Made by a program: the position numbers and the translations under genes
The notes under the pieces: model-generated
Told to the model about the DNA's origin: nothing
Databases searched by the model: none
Seen by the model: only the letters and a program-made list of their open reading frames with translations
Part shown: positions 37,941 through 46,404 of the stretch, piece by piece
How the letters are laid out: each line of letters opens with the position of its first letter
Position numbering within the stretch: the first letter of the stretch is position 1
Origin: Psychrobacter urativorans
GTDB lineage: Bacteria; Pseudomonadota; Gammaproteobacteria; Pseudomonadales; Moraxellaceae
Direction: 5' to 3'
DNA: 64,000 nucleotides
Assembly: GCF_001298525.1 (NCBI RefSeq)
Contig: NZ_CP012678.1
Coordinates: 1,798,001 to 1,862,000, forward strand

Positions 37941-38747
37941 TTATTCAGCGTTTTTTGGTTCATTGCTGCTTTGTTCGTCGCTACTTTGCTCAACGTTTTC
38001 AGTCTGACTATCCGATTCACCATCAATGACATGATGTTTTTTAATATCATATTGTTCATCAAGAACCGGTTCACCATTTTTTTCATCATCTAACTTGTAG
38101 CGATACCAGTTGCCCATCACCCCTGCCAACTCATCAAGCCCTTCTTTTCTAAGCGCTGAAAATAACTGAATGGTACAGTTTAAGCCCAATTTTTTGAGCG
38201 CTTGGCGAGTATTGAGCAGCGCGTTTTTGGACGCACCATATTTTAGCTTGTCCGCTTTAGTTAGCAAAATATGGACAGGTAGATTACCCGCATGTGCCCA
38301 GTGCAGCATTTGCTCATCAAAGAACTTTAGTGGATGGCGAATATCAGTCATCAGTACCAAACCGGCTAGGCTTGAGCGCGATACCAGATATTCTTCCAAC
38401 TCCACTTGCCACTCTTTTTTCATTTCAAGCGGTACAGCAGCATAGCCATAACCGGGCAAATCGACTAGCCGTCTATCGGTATCGCCAATACTAAAAAAGT
38501 TAATCATCTGCGTGCGCCCTGGCGTTTTAGATGACCGCGCCAGTTGTCGCTGATTGGTTAACGCATTAATAGCTGAAGATTTACCAGCGTTAGAGCGTCC
38601 TGCAAACGCCACTTCGAACCCTATATCCGCTGGACAAAGGCGAAAAGTTGGCGCTGATGTCATAAACTCAGTTTGCTGAATACGTTGACGGGCTTTGGTA
38701 TTAAACGCCGCATGCTCAGCGGCGACATCTTTAAACGGGGTACTCAT
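37941..38747 (-). CDS. engB: Ribosome biogenesis GTPase EngB (YihA/YsxC)
   Basis: GTPase needed for maturation of the large ribosomal subunit. 268 residues. G motifs: [12 protein letters not shown] (G1), TPGRTQ (G2), DLPGYGYA (G3), TKADKL (G4). The C-terminal tail of about 50 residues is acidic and Ser/Glu/Asn-rich ([16 protein letters not shown]) and is an addition compared with E. coli (210 residues); such tails are common in this window's proteins. Convergent with the HAD gene and divergent from the cytochrome c5 gene. Confidence 0.95.
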   Translation of the reverse strand: MSTPFKDVAAEHAAFNTKARQRIQQTEFMTSAPTFRLCPADIGFEVAFAGRSNAGKSSAINALTNQRQLARSSKTPGRTQMINFFSIGDTDRRLVDLPGYGYAAVPLEMKKEWQVELEEYLVSRSSLAGLVLMTDIRHPLKFFDEQMLHWAHAGNLPVHILLTKADKLKYGASKNALLNTRQALKKLGLNCTIQLFSALRKEGLDELAGVMGNWYRYKLDDEKNGEPVLDEQYDIKKHHVIDGESDSQTENVEQSSDEQSSNEPKNAE

Positions 38748-39171
38748 AAAGGGCTCATTAACATTCGAAAAATTAAGAATAAAATTAAAGGTGATGATTT
38801 AAAGCGGATTATAACGCTAACCAACGACACGATTGTAAATAGCTTAGGTGTAAATATCTAAGGAATCATACGAAATTAAGAGTTTTGAACCCAAAAAATA
38901 CGCTTCTATCTTCTCAGAGATTACCCATAACTATCAGCAAGGATATTGAAATCGCTATCGTTAGCATCATATTAAAGACAGCATAACATTAAAGCGCTCG
39001 CTCGCTTAGCAAAAATTAGCGACAGCACGAGATTAGGTTACCAAAGCCAAACTAGACATCTCTATATTATTTGAACATATATTGTTACAATATCATTGAA
39101 TTATGACAGACATGCATGCTATTTATGGGTAGTTATCGTAGATAGAACCAATCAGCAAGATGAGGTGTATT
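38748..39171. other. Divergent engB/cytochrome c5 gap
   Basis: No ORF beyond chance. AT-rich, with TTGAAC (39071) and TACAAT (39086) too close together to be one promoter. Nothing else seen. Confidence 0.35.
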
Positions 39172-39507
39172 ATGCGCTCAATAACCGTACGCTTAGCCAA
39201 AACCAGCCATACTTTGGGCGGCATTATGGCAACACTAATACTGAGCACTGCGATAATGAGCCCTGCCGTTGCTGCTGATATTCCAGCTATTTATAATGAC
39301 TCATGTGCCGCCTGTCATGACAGTGGTGCGCTTAATGCCCCCAAAAAAGGGGATAAAGCGGCATGGAGCGCTCTCAAACAGAAAAAAGGCATGCCCGCTT
39401 TGGTAAATGCTGTTAAAAGCGGCATGATTCAAATGCCCGCTGGTGGCTTATGTGAACAATGTCAAGATGATGATTATCGCCAACTGATTGACTATATGAG
39501 CAAATAA
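39172..39507 (+). CDS. Periplasmic cytochrome c5-type monohaem protein
   Basis: Small c-type cytochrome of 111 residues. A long signal peptide (LGGIMATLILSTAIMSPAVAA, cleaved near residue 35-37) is followed by IYNDSCAACHDSGALNAPKKGD with the haem-binding CAACH; Met in IQMPAGG is the likely sixth ligand, and LCEQCQDDDY provides the extra Cys pair typical of cytochrome c5. ATG 39172 is chosen because GAGGTG lies just upstream; the longer ORF to 39160 lacks this. Respiratory electron carrier to terminal oxidases, paired with cytochrome c4 downstream. A 17-bp duplication covers the stop codon. Confidence 0.9.
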   Translation: MRSITVRLAKTSHTLGGIMATLILSTAIMSPAVAADIPAIYNDSCAACHDSGALNAPKKGDKAAWSALKQKKGMPALVNAVKSGMIQMPAGGLCEQCQDDDYRQLIDYMSK

Positions 39508-39529
39508 GTATAATGAGCAACTAAGTATG
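39496..39529. repeat. 17-bp tandem duplication over the cytochrome c5 stop codon
   Basis: ATGAGCAAATAAGTATA is followed by ATGAGCAACTAAGTATG (15 of 17 identical). The first copy encodes the last residues MSK and the stop; the second repeats an MSN-stop just downstream. Confidence 0.9.
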
Positions 39530-39555
39530 AATAAATCAGCCTTGAACACAGAAAA

Positions 39556-39585
39556 ACTGACCAAATAATCACTGACCAAATAAGT
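39556..39585. repeat. 15-bp tandem repeat downstream of cytochrome c5
   Basis: ACTGACCAAATAATC is followed by ACTGACCAAATAAGT (13 of 15 identical). Confidence 0.85.
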
Positions 39586-39746
39586 ACTATAAATAATCTG
39601 GCTGAATCAATGCATAAAGTCAGCAGCTCAAATATAGCTATTACTACTCCTTATGTCCGTTTTTTTATTATCATAGACGTTATGATATGGTACTTATAGA
39701 AAATATATCAGATGCTACGATTAAGTAGGCAAATTGTATAAAGTCT

Positions 39747-39755
39747 TGCTATAAT
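39747..39755 (+). promoter_or_regulatory. Extended -10 promoter before cytochrome c4
   Basis: TGCTATAAT combines a TGn extension with a perfect TATAAT. No good -35 at 16-18 bp. It would give a leader of about 180 nt to the cytochrome c4 gene. Confidence 0.5.
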
Positions 39756-39943
39756 AATCGCAAATAAACCCTGATGTTAGTAAGTACTTTCAGGCGGATT
39801 GTAATGAAGAGCTCGAATATATGGGTTATCTCGCTCAATAATAGATTGGCTCATAACAGATATTGGTTATTTTATTAGGATAACCACTCTAAGTTACAAT
39901 CACTCTAAATAATGCTTACGTCGAGTTAGTAGGATCTGTATAC

Positions 39944-40612
39944 ATGAAAAAGTTAATCGCTGCCGCCAGCTTATGTGTTGCAAGTTTCAGCGTACAAGCT
40001 GTTATTACTGTTCCTGAATATGACGCTAATGCAGGTAAACAAATCGCTGAAACGGTCTGCGCCGCCTGTCACGGTGTTGATGGTGTAAGCATTGTGCCTG
40101 CCCAACCAAACTTGGGTGGTCAAAACGTCAAATACTTATATAAACAATTGGTTAACTTTAAAGCCGGCTACCGTAAAAACGGTATTATGCAGTCGCAAGT
40201 CGCGAATTTATCGCAACAAGATTTAGCCAACGTTGCAGGCTATTATGCCAGCCAAAAACCTTGGGGTGTAGGTTACGGTAACCCTGCAACTGCACAAGAA
40301 GCGAGCAAAATTTTCTTGGGTGGGGACAAAAAGCGTGGTGTTATTGGCTGTGCAGGCTGTCATGGTCCAGAAGGTGCCGGTAACACATGGGCAGCTTTCC
40401 CGCGCTTAGGTGGTCAGCATTCTGCGTATATCGCAACCCAGCTTAAATTGTTCCGAGCAGCGGGTCGACAAGACGATATCGCTAGCGACGACCAAAAACG
40501 CGCCAATGATGCGGCTAAAGAAGGCGAAATGGGCATGATGCAGACGGTAGCGTCTAAACTGTCGGATCGCGATATTCGTATCTTGTCAGAATACGTGAGT
40601 GCTATTCACTAA
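39944..40612 (+). CDS. Dihaem cytochrome c4
   Basis: Periplasmic dihaem electron carrier of 222 residues. The signal peptide (KKLIAAASLCVASFSVQA) ends near residue 19. Two homologous cytochrome domains follow, each with its haem motif: CAACHG near residue 45 and CAGCHG near residue 142; Met ligands are in the IMQSQV and GMMQTV segments. TAGGAT lies about eleven bases before ATG 39944. Together with the c5 gene upstream it forms the usual cytochrome pair beside engB in Pseudomonadales. Ends at a strong terminator. Confidence 0.94.
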   Translation: MKKLIAAASLCVASFSVQAVITVPEYDANAGKQIAETVCAACHGVDGVSIVPAQPNLGGQNVKYLYKQLVNFKAGYRKNGIMQSQVANLSQQDLANVAGYYASQKPWGVGYGNPATAQEASKIFLGGDKKRGVIGCAGCHGPEGAGNTWAAFPRLGGQHSAYIATQLKLFRAAGRQDDIASDDQKRANDAAKEGEMGMMQTVASKLSDRDIRILSEYVSAIH

Positions 40613-40722
40613 GCTATCGTTTTAATAAGTCGCTACTTCATAAGTCAAGATTTCATAAGTTGCTATTTAATAAACTACTATGCTGAGCTTATGATTGACG
40701 CTACTTAATGCTGATTTTTTAT

Positions 40723-40750
40723 AAAAAAACCCCGATTTCGGGGTTTTTTT
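40723..40750. terminator. Terminator of cytochrome c4 gene
   Basis: Perfect A-run/CCCCGA stem with TCGGGG and a T-run around a 2-nt centre. Confidence 0.9.
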
Positions 40751-40794
40751 ATAGGTATATGCCTCTTATAGTATAAGCAGCAGCTTGTTGTTTT

Positions 40795-40824
40795 CTATTT
40801 CTATTTCTATTTCTATTTCTATTT
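40795..40824. repeat. CTATTT hexanucleotide repeat, five copies
   Basis: Five perfect CTATTT units end 46 bp before the start codon at 40871. Copy-number change would alter promoter or leader length by 6-bp steps. Confidence 0.95.
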
Positions 40825-40870
40825 TTGTTATTATTAATATTATTCACGTTAGATCGTTTGGATTAAGAAT

Positions 40871-42022
40871 ATGATGATCCGCTATGCTTCTTATTTTATG
40901 GCCGCTTTATTGCCATTGTTACTATTCCGGTGGTTCGCACCGACGTCCATTGGCGAGATTGATTTTTGGTTACTGTGGTTATTTGCCATGGTGTTGGTAT
41001 CGCTTCCAGTTATCTATGCCGAGATAGCACTAGCCTATCGCAGTACGGATGCGCCTGTTGCCGGTATGCAAAAGCTCACGCGTGAGGCTGATGCCAGTCC
41101 GCTATGGCGTAGTTTTGGCTGGTTGGCGGCTCTAGTCGCGCTAGTGATTGCTGCTTTGGTAATCTCAGGAGCCAGTAGCGGGTTATTAACCGCTTTAACG
41201 GCGCTCGATAGTGCGCCTACTATACCGAGCTTCGCGGTGGCAGCCGGACTCATGGTGATTACGGTGTTACTCAGTTTGCTGGGTGTCGCTCCTTTACCGA
41301 TTGGCTTGGGTCTGATGGTAATAGGTCTGGTAATGGGCGTTGCTGGCGGGTTACCACATATTGATTTTGCGATGACGGCTATTAGCTTGAGCGAATGGGC
41401 GCGTGCTGTGGCATTGGCATTGGTGAGCGTGGGTGCGGGTACGGGGCTGTACTGGTTCGGTCAGTATTTAGTCACTAAGCAAACGATAACCGCTGTCGAT
41501 GACAGTCAGGATAATACACAGAACTTACGCTCGACTAGCATTACTAATAATTCTGGTAGCTATCGCGCGACTAAACTGGTATTACCGATTTGGATATTAC
41601 AGCTGGTGGTTGGAATGGTGGCTTTGTTGATTAGTGGCTTAGCGTTGCCACCTATCGGGCAGCTGCTATATTGGGTGGGGGTATTATTCGTTGCCAGCTA
41701 CTTGCTACACTACAGTACTCAGCAATTGGCGCATAAATTCGGTCTCATGCTGAGCTTGGTATTAACGTTAATCATTGGTCTAGTATTGGTAATCGCGATA
41801 CCGACCACATGGTTGGTTGGCATATTGGTGGTTATCAGTAGCATTGCGGTATTATTATTATCGATATTTGCAGGTTGGCAGATGAAAATCAGTCATTTGC
41901 GCAAGTCGTTAAATTTTGGTCATGAAGCATATTATAATTTATGGCGCATAGTGATTAGACTGGTTGTGCCGTTGGCATTGATACTCGCGTTAATAGGTTG
42001 GGTGATACAGTGGTTAAGCTAA
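40871..42022 (+). CDS. Divergent NSS/SNF-like membrane transporter
   Basis: Integral membrane protein of 383 residues with ten or more hydrophobic segments. The N-terminal region LLWLFAMVLVSLPVIYAEIALAYR followed by a WRSFGWLAALVALVIA segment resembles transmembrane helices 2-3 of the neurotransmitter:sodium symporter family, but the protein is shorter than usual and diverged, so the substrate and even transport activity are uncertain. Starts at ATG 40871 or 40874, without a good ribosome binding site. It overlaps rnfH by about 13 bp, implying coupling. A CTATTT repeat lies just upstream. Confidence 0.55.
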   Translation: MMIRYASYFMAALLPLLLFRWFAPTSIGEIDFWLLWLFAMVLVSLPVIYAEIALAYRSTDAPVAGMQKLTREADASPLWRSFGWLAALVALVIAALVISGASSGLLTALTALDSAPTIPSFAVAAGLMVITVLLSLLGVAPLPIGLGLMVIGLVMGVAGGLPHIDFAMTAISLSEWARAVALALVSVGAGTGLYWFGQYLVTKQTITAVDDSQDNTQNLRSTSITNNSGSYRATKLVLPIWILQLVVGMVALLISGLALPPIGQLLYWVGVLFVASYLLHYSTQQLAHKFGLMLSLVLTLIIGLVLVIAIPTTWLVGILVVISSIAVLLLSIFAGWQMKISHLRKSLNFGHEAYYNLWRIVIRLVVPLALILALIGWVIQWLS

Positions 42023-42348
42023 TAACAGTTTATCTGGCATACGCTGAAAGTGCAGAGCGCCAACATTATCTAACCTTGCAAGTCGCGGCGGGTACGAATT
42101 TATATGAAGCGTTAGCACAAGCTGGCTGGTTGACTCAGTTTCCTGAGTTAGCCAACTGGTGTGAGCAAGTTGCGCATATTAATACGCCTACCGCTAAGCT
42201 GTGGCATGTCGGTATCTATGCGCAAAAGCAGCCGCTTAGCTATCAGCTACAGCCACTTGATCGTATCGAAGTCTATCGTAGCTTAAGCGCTGATCCAATG
42301 TCTCAGCGCAAAAGTAAAAGTAAGCAAAAAATAAAATATAATCAATAG
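42010..42348 (+). CDS. rnfH: RnfH family protein (UPF0125)
   Basis: Small ubiquitin-fold protein of 112 residues. VKLITVYLAYAESAERQHYL, VGIYAQKQPLSYQLQPLDRIEVYRSLSADP matches the RnfH family, whose members sit beside smpB/bamE or rnf genes; the molecular role is not established. GTG 42010 is chosen because it aligns with the E. coli start; TTG 41998 is also possible. A Lys-rich C-terminal tail follows the domain. Overlaps the transporter gene and is convergent with bamE, which is the conserved arrangement. Confidence 0.85.
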   Translation: MVKLITVYLAYAESAERQHYLTLQVAAGTNLYEALAQAGWLTQFPELANWCEQVAHINTPTAKLWHVGIYAQKQPLSYQLQPLDRIEVYRSLSADPMSQRKSKSKQKIKYNQ

Positions 42349-42409
42349 CGCAGCAAAATAACAATGAATTATTTATGCAGTAATGGCGCTATTTAGATTA
42401 AAGGCGTCA

Positions 42410-42832
42410 TTATGAAGCCGGTAGCGACTCAATACCTTCAATGCGTGTGACGATGCCATTAGCATTAAAATAAATAATCAAATGCTGACTGGCATTTTTA
42501 ACATCGGCAATGCCTTTACGGCGTCCTTCTGTACCGGCTTTATAGTCGTAGATATAATCCCAACGATTGGGCTCTAACGTATCTTTGATGGCAGGGCTAC
42601 CCAATATATAAAGCACCTGATTTTGGTTCATACCGACTTTTAGCTTTTGGGCATCGGTCTGAGTAATCGGGGTGCCTTGTGGTAAATCAATCTTATAGAC
42701 ACTCAGCATAGAGCAGCCCGACATGGCAACAGATACACCAAGAGTTACTGTCAATGTAAGCTTGCGTAAGGCACTGCGAGTAGGCATAAGAGGACGGAAG
42801 GTTAAAGGCTTTATCATGTTAAGATGACTCAT
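42410..42832 (-). CDS. bamE: Outer membrane assembly lipoprotein BamE (SmpA/OmlA)
   Basis: Lipoprotein of the BAM complex that inserts beta-barrel proteins into the outer membrane. The lipobox is VAMSGC, followed by SMLSVYKIDLPQG, then the conserved SmpA/OmlA fold with LKVGMNQNQVLYILGSPAIKD and WDYIYDY. The start is uncertain: ATG at 42832, 42817 or 42787, or TTG at 42871; none has a good ribosome binding site, and the shortest form already gives a complete signal peptide. Divergent from fur, as in Pseudomonas (omlA-fur). Confidence 0.92.
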   Translation of the reverse strand: MSHLNMIKPLTFRPLMPTRSALRKLTLTVTLGVSVAMSGCSMLSVYKIDLPQGTPITQTDAQKLKVGMNQNQVLYILGSPAIKDTLEPNRWDYIYDYKAGTEGRRKGIADVKNASQHLIIYFNANGIVTRIEGIESLPAS

Positions 42833-43033
42833 AAGAAATGGGTTAGGCGCGGCTAAGTGCAGCTGATGCAAGTCTTACCGGCAATCACCGATAAATGATA
42901 CGTCATTTACTTGCAATTGCCTACCACTTACGACATTATTTACCGAACCCTATCTAATACGCGCTACCATATATGGTGTAAATTCATAGACTTACATTAG
43001 TATCATTAAATAGTGATAAGCTATTGTGCCGCG

Positions 43034-43064
43034 TATAATAGGTTGACCTATAATTATTATTATC
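43034..43064 (+). promoter_or_regulatory. fur promoter region with palindrome and Fur-box-like hexamers
   Basis: TATAAT at 43034-43039 overlaps a palindrome ATAGGT-TG-ACCTAT (43038-43051). Next to it ATTATTATTATC (43053-43064) matches two adjacent Fur hexamers (GATAAT on the minus strand) at 11 of 12 positions. Autoregulation of fur is common in this group; no good -35 was found. Confidence 0.4.
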
Positions 43065-43156
43065 TCAAACGGTCAGTCGCTGTTACCCTATAACAGTTAT
43101 TTATACCCTGTTTTTTAATTTTATTTGCTAAGACTTTAATAGTCAGAAGGAATATT

Positions 43157-43591
43157 ATGGCTTCTTTTACCAATCAGGATTTACGTAAAGCAGGACTAAA
43201 AGTAACCTTGCCGCGTATCAAAATTTTAGAACTGCTTGAAAGTGCAGAGTTGCATCATATGAGTGCTGAAGAGGTGTATAAAGCGCTGATTGAGCAAGGT
43301 GAAGATGTGGGCTTGGCAACCGTGTATCGAGTACTGACTCAGTTTGAGCAAGCGGGTATTGTTGAGCGTCATAATTTTGAAAATAATCTATCAGTGTTTG
43401 AGATTGCACAAGATAAGCATCATGATCATTTAGTATGTGATGTTTGCGGTTCTATTATTGAGTTTCATAACGACACTATTGAAAAAGAGCAGCTGAAAGT
43501 GGCTAAAGAACATGGCTTTAAGCTTTCAGGACATTCGCTAGTGCTCTATGGTATTTGTAATAATCAAGACTGTAAAGACAGCGCGAAGTAA
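43157..43591 (+). CDS. fur: Ferric uptake regulator Fur
   Basis: Iron-responsive repressor of 144 residues. Winged-helix DNA-binding half with LKVTLPRIKILELLE and GLATVYRVLTQFEQAGI, then the metal-binding dimerisation half with HHDHLVCDVCG (His-rich site and CxxC). A second Cys pair (CNNQDC) near the C-terminus fits the structural zinc site. AAGGA is placed well before ATG 43157. Divergent from bamE; the shared promoter region has a possible autoregulatory Fur box. Convergent with pilU. Confidence 0.97.
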   Translation: MASFTNQDLRKAGLKVTLPRIKILELLESAELHHMSAEEVYKALIEQGEDVGLATVYRVLTQFEQAGIVERHNFENNLSVFEIAQDKHHDHLVCDVCGSIIEFHNDTIEKEQLKVAKEHGFKLSGHSLVLYGICNNQDCKDSAK

Positions 43592-43658
43592 GATTTTGGA
43601 ATACAGTTTTATCAGCATTTCTTAATAGCTTTATATAGCTTTAACACATTTAAGCAAT

Positions 43659-43694
43659 AAAAAAACAGCGTTCATCATGAGCGCTGTTTTTTTT
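43659..43694. terminator. Bidirectional terminator between fur and pilU
   Basis: ACAGCGTTCAT and ATGAGCGCTGT are complementary apart from one G-T pair, flanked by A-run and T-run. Confidence 0.88.
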
Positions 43695-43718
43695 AAGGTA
43701 TCAATTATTAGAACGCGC

Positions 43719-44840
43719 TTAGTTAATGTCTAATGACAAGCGATCGGCGCCTTCATCAAGATTTTGATTGATATTTTTGCTATTCAATTTAATTTTGAGG
43801 CGCAAGTCATTTGGTGAGTCGGCATGACTGATAGCATCTTGGTAGGTAATTTCACCATTTTCATATAAATCGAACAGCGCCTGATCAAAGGTTTGCATAC
43901 CGCTATCACGTGAGCGCGTCATGACATCTTTGATTTCATGCACCTCACCTTTACGGATATAGTCACTGATGAGCTGCGAGTTTAATAAAATCTCGATAGC
44001 AGCCCGACGACTTTTACCGTCAGGGGTTGGGATAAGCTGTTGTGCGATAACCGCTTGTAAGTTCAGCGATAAATCCATAAACAGCTGATTATGACGATCG
44101 CTCTCAAAAAAGTGAATGATGCGGTCAATGGCTTGGTTGGCATTATTGGCGTGCAAAGTGGCAAACACCAAATGTCCGGTTTCAGCATATTGAATGGCAT
44201 AACTCATAACCTCGCGGTTACGAATCTCACCAATTAAGATGACATCAGGTGCTTGGCGCAAGGTGTTTTTTAGACCAGCCTCAAAGGTTAAAGTATCAAT
44301 GCCAACCTCGCGTTGGGTGATGATACAGCCATGATGTTGATGCACGAATTCAATAGGGTCTTCGATGGTGATGATATGACCATGCGAGTTCTGATTGCGA
44401 TAGCCAACCATTGCCGCAAGGGTCGTCGATTTACCTGTACCTGTAGCACCCACTAATAAAATAATGCCACGCTTGCGCATCGCCAGCTCTTTTAAAGAGG
44501 GCGGTAGGCGTAACTCTTCAACCGTCGGAATCTTATTTTCGATTTTCCGTAAAATCATCCCTGCCATATCACGCTGCATAAAGGCGCTGACCCGAAAGCG
44601 CGCTTGTTGGGCATTATCGGTGATGGCAAATTGGCACTCGTTCGTTTCTTCAAACTCGTGTTGCTGACTTTTTGTCATCACACTTTTGACCAACGCCATG
44701 GTATTTTCAGGCGTTAATGGCATTTTACCAACCGGACGAATAGTGCCATTTATTTTCATAGACGGTGCTACATCAGCGGTAATAAATAAGTCAGAACCAT
44801 TATTTTTGATCATCAGTTGCAGCAGTTTATCAAAATCCAT
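43719..44840 (-). CDS. pilU: Type IV pilus retraction ATPase PilU
   Basis: Accessory hexameric retraction motor acting with PilT on pilus disassembly. 373 residues. Walker A GATGTGKST near residue 129, Asp box IEDPIEFVH, Walker B LIGEIRNREV, His box TGHLVFATLHANN. The C-terminal tail beyond the PilT-like core is typical of PilU. Downstream of pilT on the same strand with a 134-bp gap holding a 9-bp triplicated repeat. The pilT-pilU order is conserved. Confidence 0.95.
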   Translation of the reverse strand: MDFDKLLQLMIKNNGSDLFITADVAPSMKINGTIRPVGKMPLTPENTMALVKSVMTKSQQHEFEETNECQFAITDNAQQARFRVSAFMQRDMAGMILRKIENKIPTVEELRLPPSLKELAMRKRGIILLVGATGTGKSTTLAAMVGYRNQNSHGHIITIEDPIEFVHQHHGCIITQREVGIDTLTFEAGLKNTLRQAPDVILIGEIRNREVMSYAIQYAETGHLVFATLHANNANQAIDRIIHFFESDRHNQLFMDLSLNLQAVIAQQLIPTPDGKSRRAAIEILLNSQLISDYIRKGEVHEIKDVMTRSRDSGMQTFDQALFDLYENGEITYQDAISHADSPNDLRLKIKLNSKNINQNLDEGADRLSLDIN

Positions 44841-44895
44841 AGCGTACCTAATAGGACATACAGTCTGTGATTAAAAGGATAGATCAACGTTTTTT

Positions 44896-44922
44896 AAATG
44901 TACTAAATATACTAAATGTACC
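44896..44922. repeat. 9-bp tandem repeat, three copies, between pilT and pilU
   Basis: AAATGTACT, AAATATACT, AAATGTACC in direct succession, about 55 bp upstream of the pilU start on the minus strand. Confidence 0.85.
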
Positions 44923-44974
44923 AAGCGTTGTTTGTTAAAGGTATCAAGCGGTTCATAACAATAATCAATTGGTA

Positions 44975-46030
44975 TTAAATAAAGGCTTCAGGTTGCTTAG
45001 CATAAGGTCGTGCTACGTCTTTACTGATAGTGCCTTTTGCGACTAGATTTTTGAGTGTTTGATCAAGGGTAATCATGCCGTCGCCTGCACCTGTCTGGAT
45101 AGAAGAGTACATTTGCGCAATTTTGTTTTCGCGAATTAAGTTACGAATAGCAGGTGTTCCTAGCATGATTTCATGTGCCGCGACACGACCACCCGTTTGT
45201 CTTTTTAATAGCGTTTGTGAGATAACGGCTTGTAGAGATTCTGACACCATCGCGCGAATCATGTCTTTTTCAGCCGCAGGGAACACGTCAATAACGCGGT
45301 CAATAGTCTTGGCAGCAGAGCTGGTGTGCAATGTACCAAACACTAAGTGCCCTGTTTCAGCAGCCGTTAGTGCCAGACGAATCGTTTCAAGGTCACGTAG
45401 CTCACCGACTAAGATAACGTCGGGATCCTCACGTAATGCTGAGCGCAATGCGGCATCAAAACCTAAGGTATCGCGGTGCACCTCACGCTGATTGATTAGG
45501 CTTTTTTTAGATTCATGCACAAATTCAATAGGATCTTCAATCGTTAAAATATGCTCTTTACGAGTCTCGTTAATATAATCAATCATCGCCGCGAGCGTCG
45601 TTGATTTTCCTGAGCCCGTAGGACCCGTGACCAACACGACGCCACGCTTGAAATCTGAGACGCGCTTGAATACGTCGCCCATGCCTAAATCTTCCATGGT
45701 CAAAACCTTGGATGGAATGGTACGAAATACTGCGCCTGCACCCCGATTTTGATTAAAAGCATTGACTCGAAAGCGCGCAAGTCCTGGAATCTCGAACGAA
45801 AAGTCGGTCTCAAGAAATTCTTCAAAGTCAGCACGTTGCTTATCATTCATAATATCGTAAATCAGCTGATGCACCACCTGATGCGTCATCACTGGCATAT
45901 TGATGCGCGTCATCTCACCATCGACCCGAATCATTGCTGGCATTCCAGCCGATATATGTAAATCTGATGCCTTGTGCTTAACCGTAAAACGCAGCAAATC
46001 TTCAATACTTAAGTGGCTTTTTCCGGTCAT
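44975..46030 (-). CDS. pilT: Type IV pilus twitching motility ATPase PilT
   Basis: Main pilus retraction motor, a cytoplasmic hexameric ATPase at the inner-membrane base. 351 residues. Walker A GPTGSGKST near residue 133, Asp box IEDPIEFVHE, Walker B ILVGELRDLETI, His box TGHLVFGTLHTSSA, and the AIRNLIRENK retraction motif (A-I-R-N-L-I-R-E) near residue 290. AGGAACA precedes the ATG. Divergent from yggS, the usual genomic partner. It would act on the pilins encoded at the left end of the window. Confidence 0.97.
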   Translation of the reverse strand: MTGKSHLSIEDLLRFTVKHKASDLHISAGMPAMIRVDGEMTRINMPVMTHQVVHQLIYDIMNDKQRADFEEFLETDFSFEIPGLARFRVNAFNQNRGAGAVFRTIPSKVLTMEDLGMGDVFKRVSDFKRGVVLVTGPTGSGKSTTLAAMIDYINETRKEHILTIEDPIEFVHESKKSLINQREVHRDTLGFDAALRSALREDPDVILVGELRDLETIRLALTAAETGHLVFGTLHTSSAAKTIDRVIDVFPAAEKDMIRAMVSESLQAVISQTLLKRQTGGRVAAHEIMLGTPAIRNLIRENKIAQMYSSIQTGAGDGMITLDQTLKNLVAKGTISKDVARPYAKQPEAFI

Positions 46031-46404
46031 GGTAGGGTGTTCCTATCAGTCAATATTCAATCAATAAGAGGAAGAAAAAATTATAAAAGTGAATTATTAG
46101 AGCATTTAACTATTAGAATTTAATATTATTTCATTACAATTAATAGTAATACGAGTAGCATACGTTAAATAATGTAACAATATAATAACAATACTCTGCC
46201 TATTTAACCATCAAGCAATCAAATTAAATGTAAAAATAGTCTGTAGTGTTATTTGGCTTGCTAATAACACTATAAATTAAACGGTTTAAATTGTATTTTT
46301 TAATAGATATCAAGTAAGTAATTCATTGGATTTCTACGCAATTACTTTATAAAAATCACTACTATAAATGTCAATTCTAATCATCACAAAATAATGAGAA
46401 TAAT
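46031..46404. other. Divergent pilT/yggS gap
   Basis: Very AT-rich, without ORF. Its one clear structure is a perfect 10-bp inverted repeat at 46244-46272. Confidence 0.5.
46244..46272. promoter_or_regulatory. Perfect inverted repeat between pilT and yggS
   Basis: TAGTGTTATT and AATAACACTA are perfect 10-bp arms separated by 9 bp (centre-to-centre about two helical turns). No T-run, so an operator is plausible. Confidence 0.45.

Larger units (their letters stand above)
39508..39943. other. Gap between cytochromes c5 and c4
   Basis: No ORF. It holds a second 15-bp tandem repeat (39556-39585) and an extended -10 promoter (39747-39755) likely to drive cytochrome c4. No T-rich terminator after c5. 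Confidence 0.5.
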
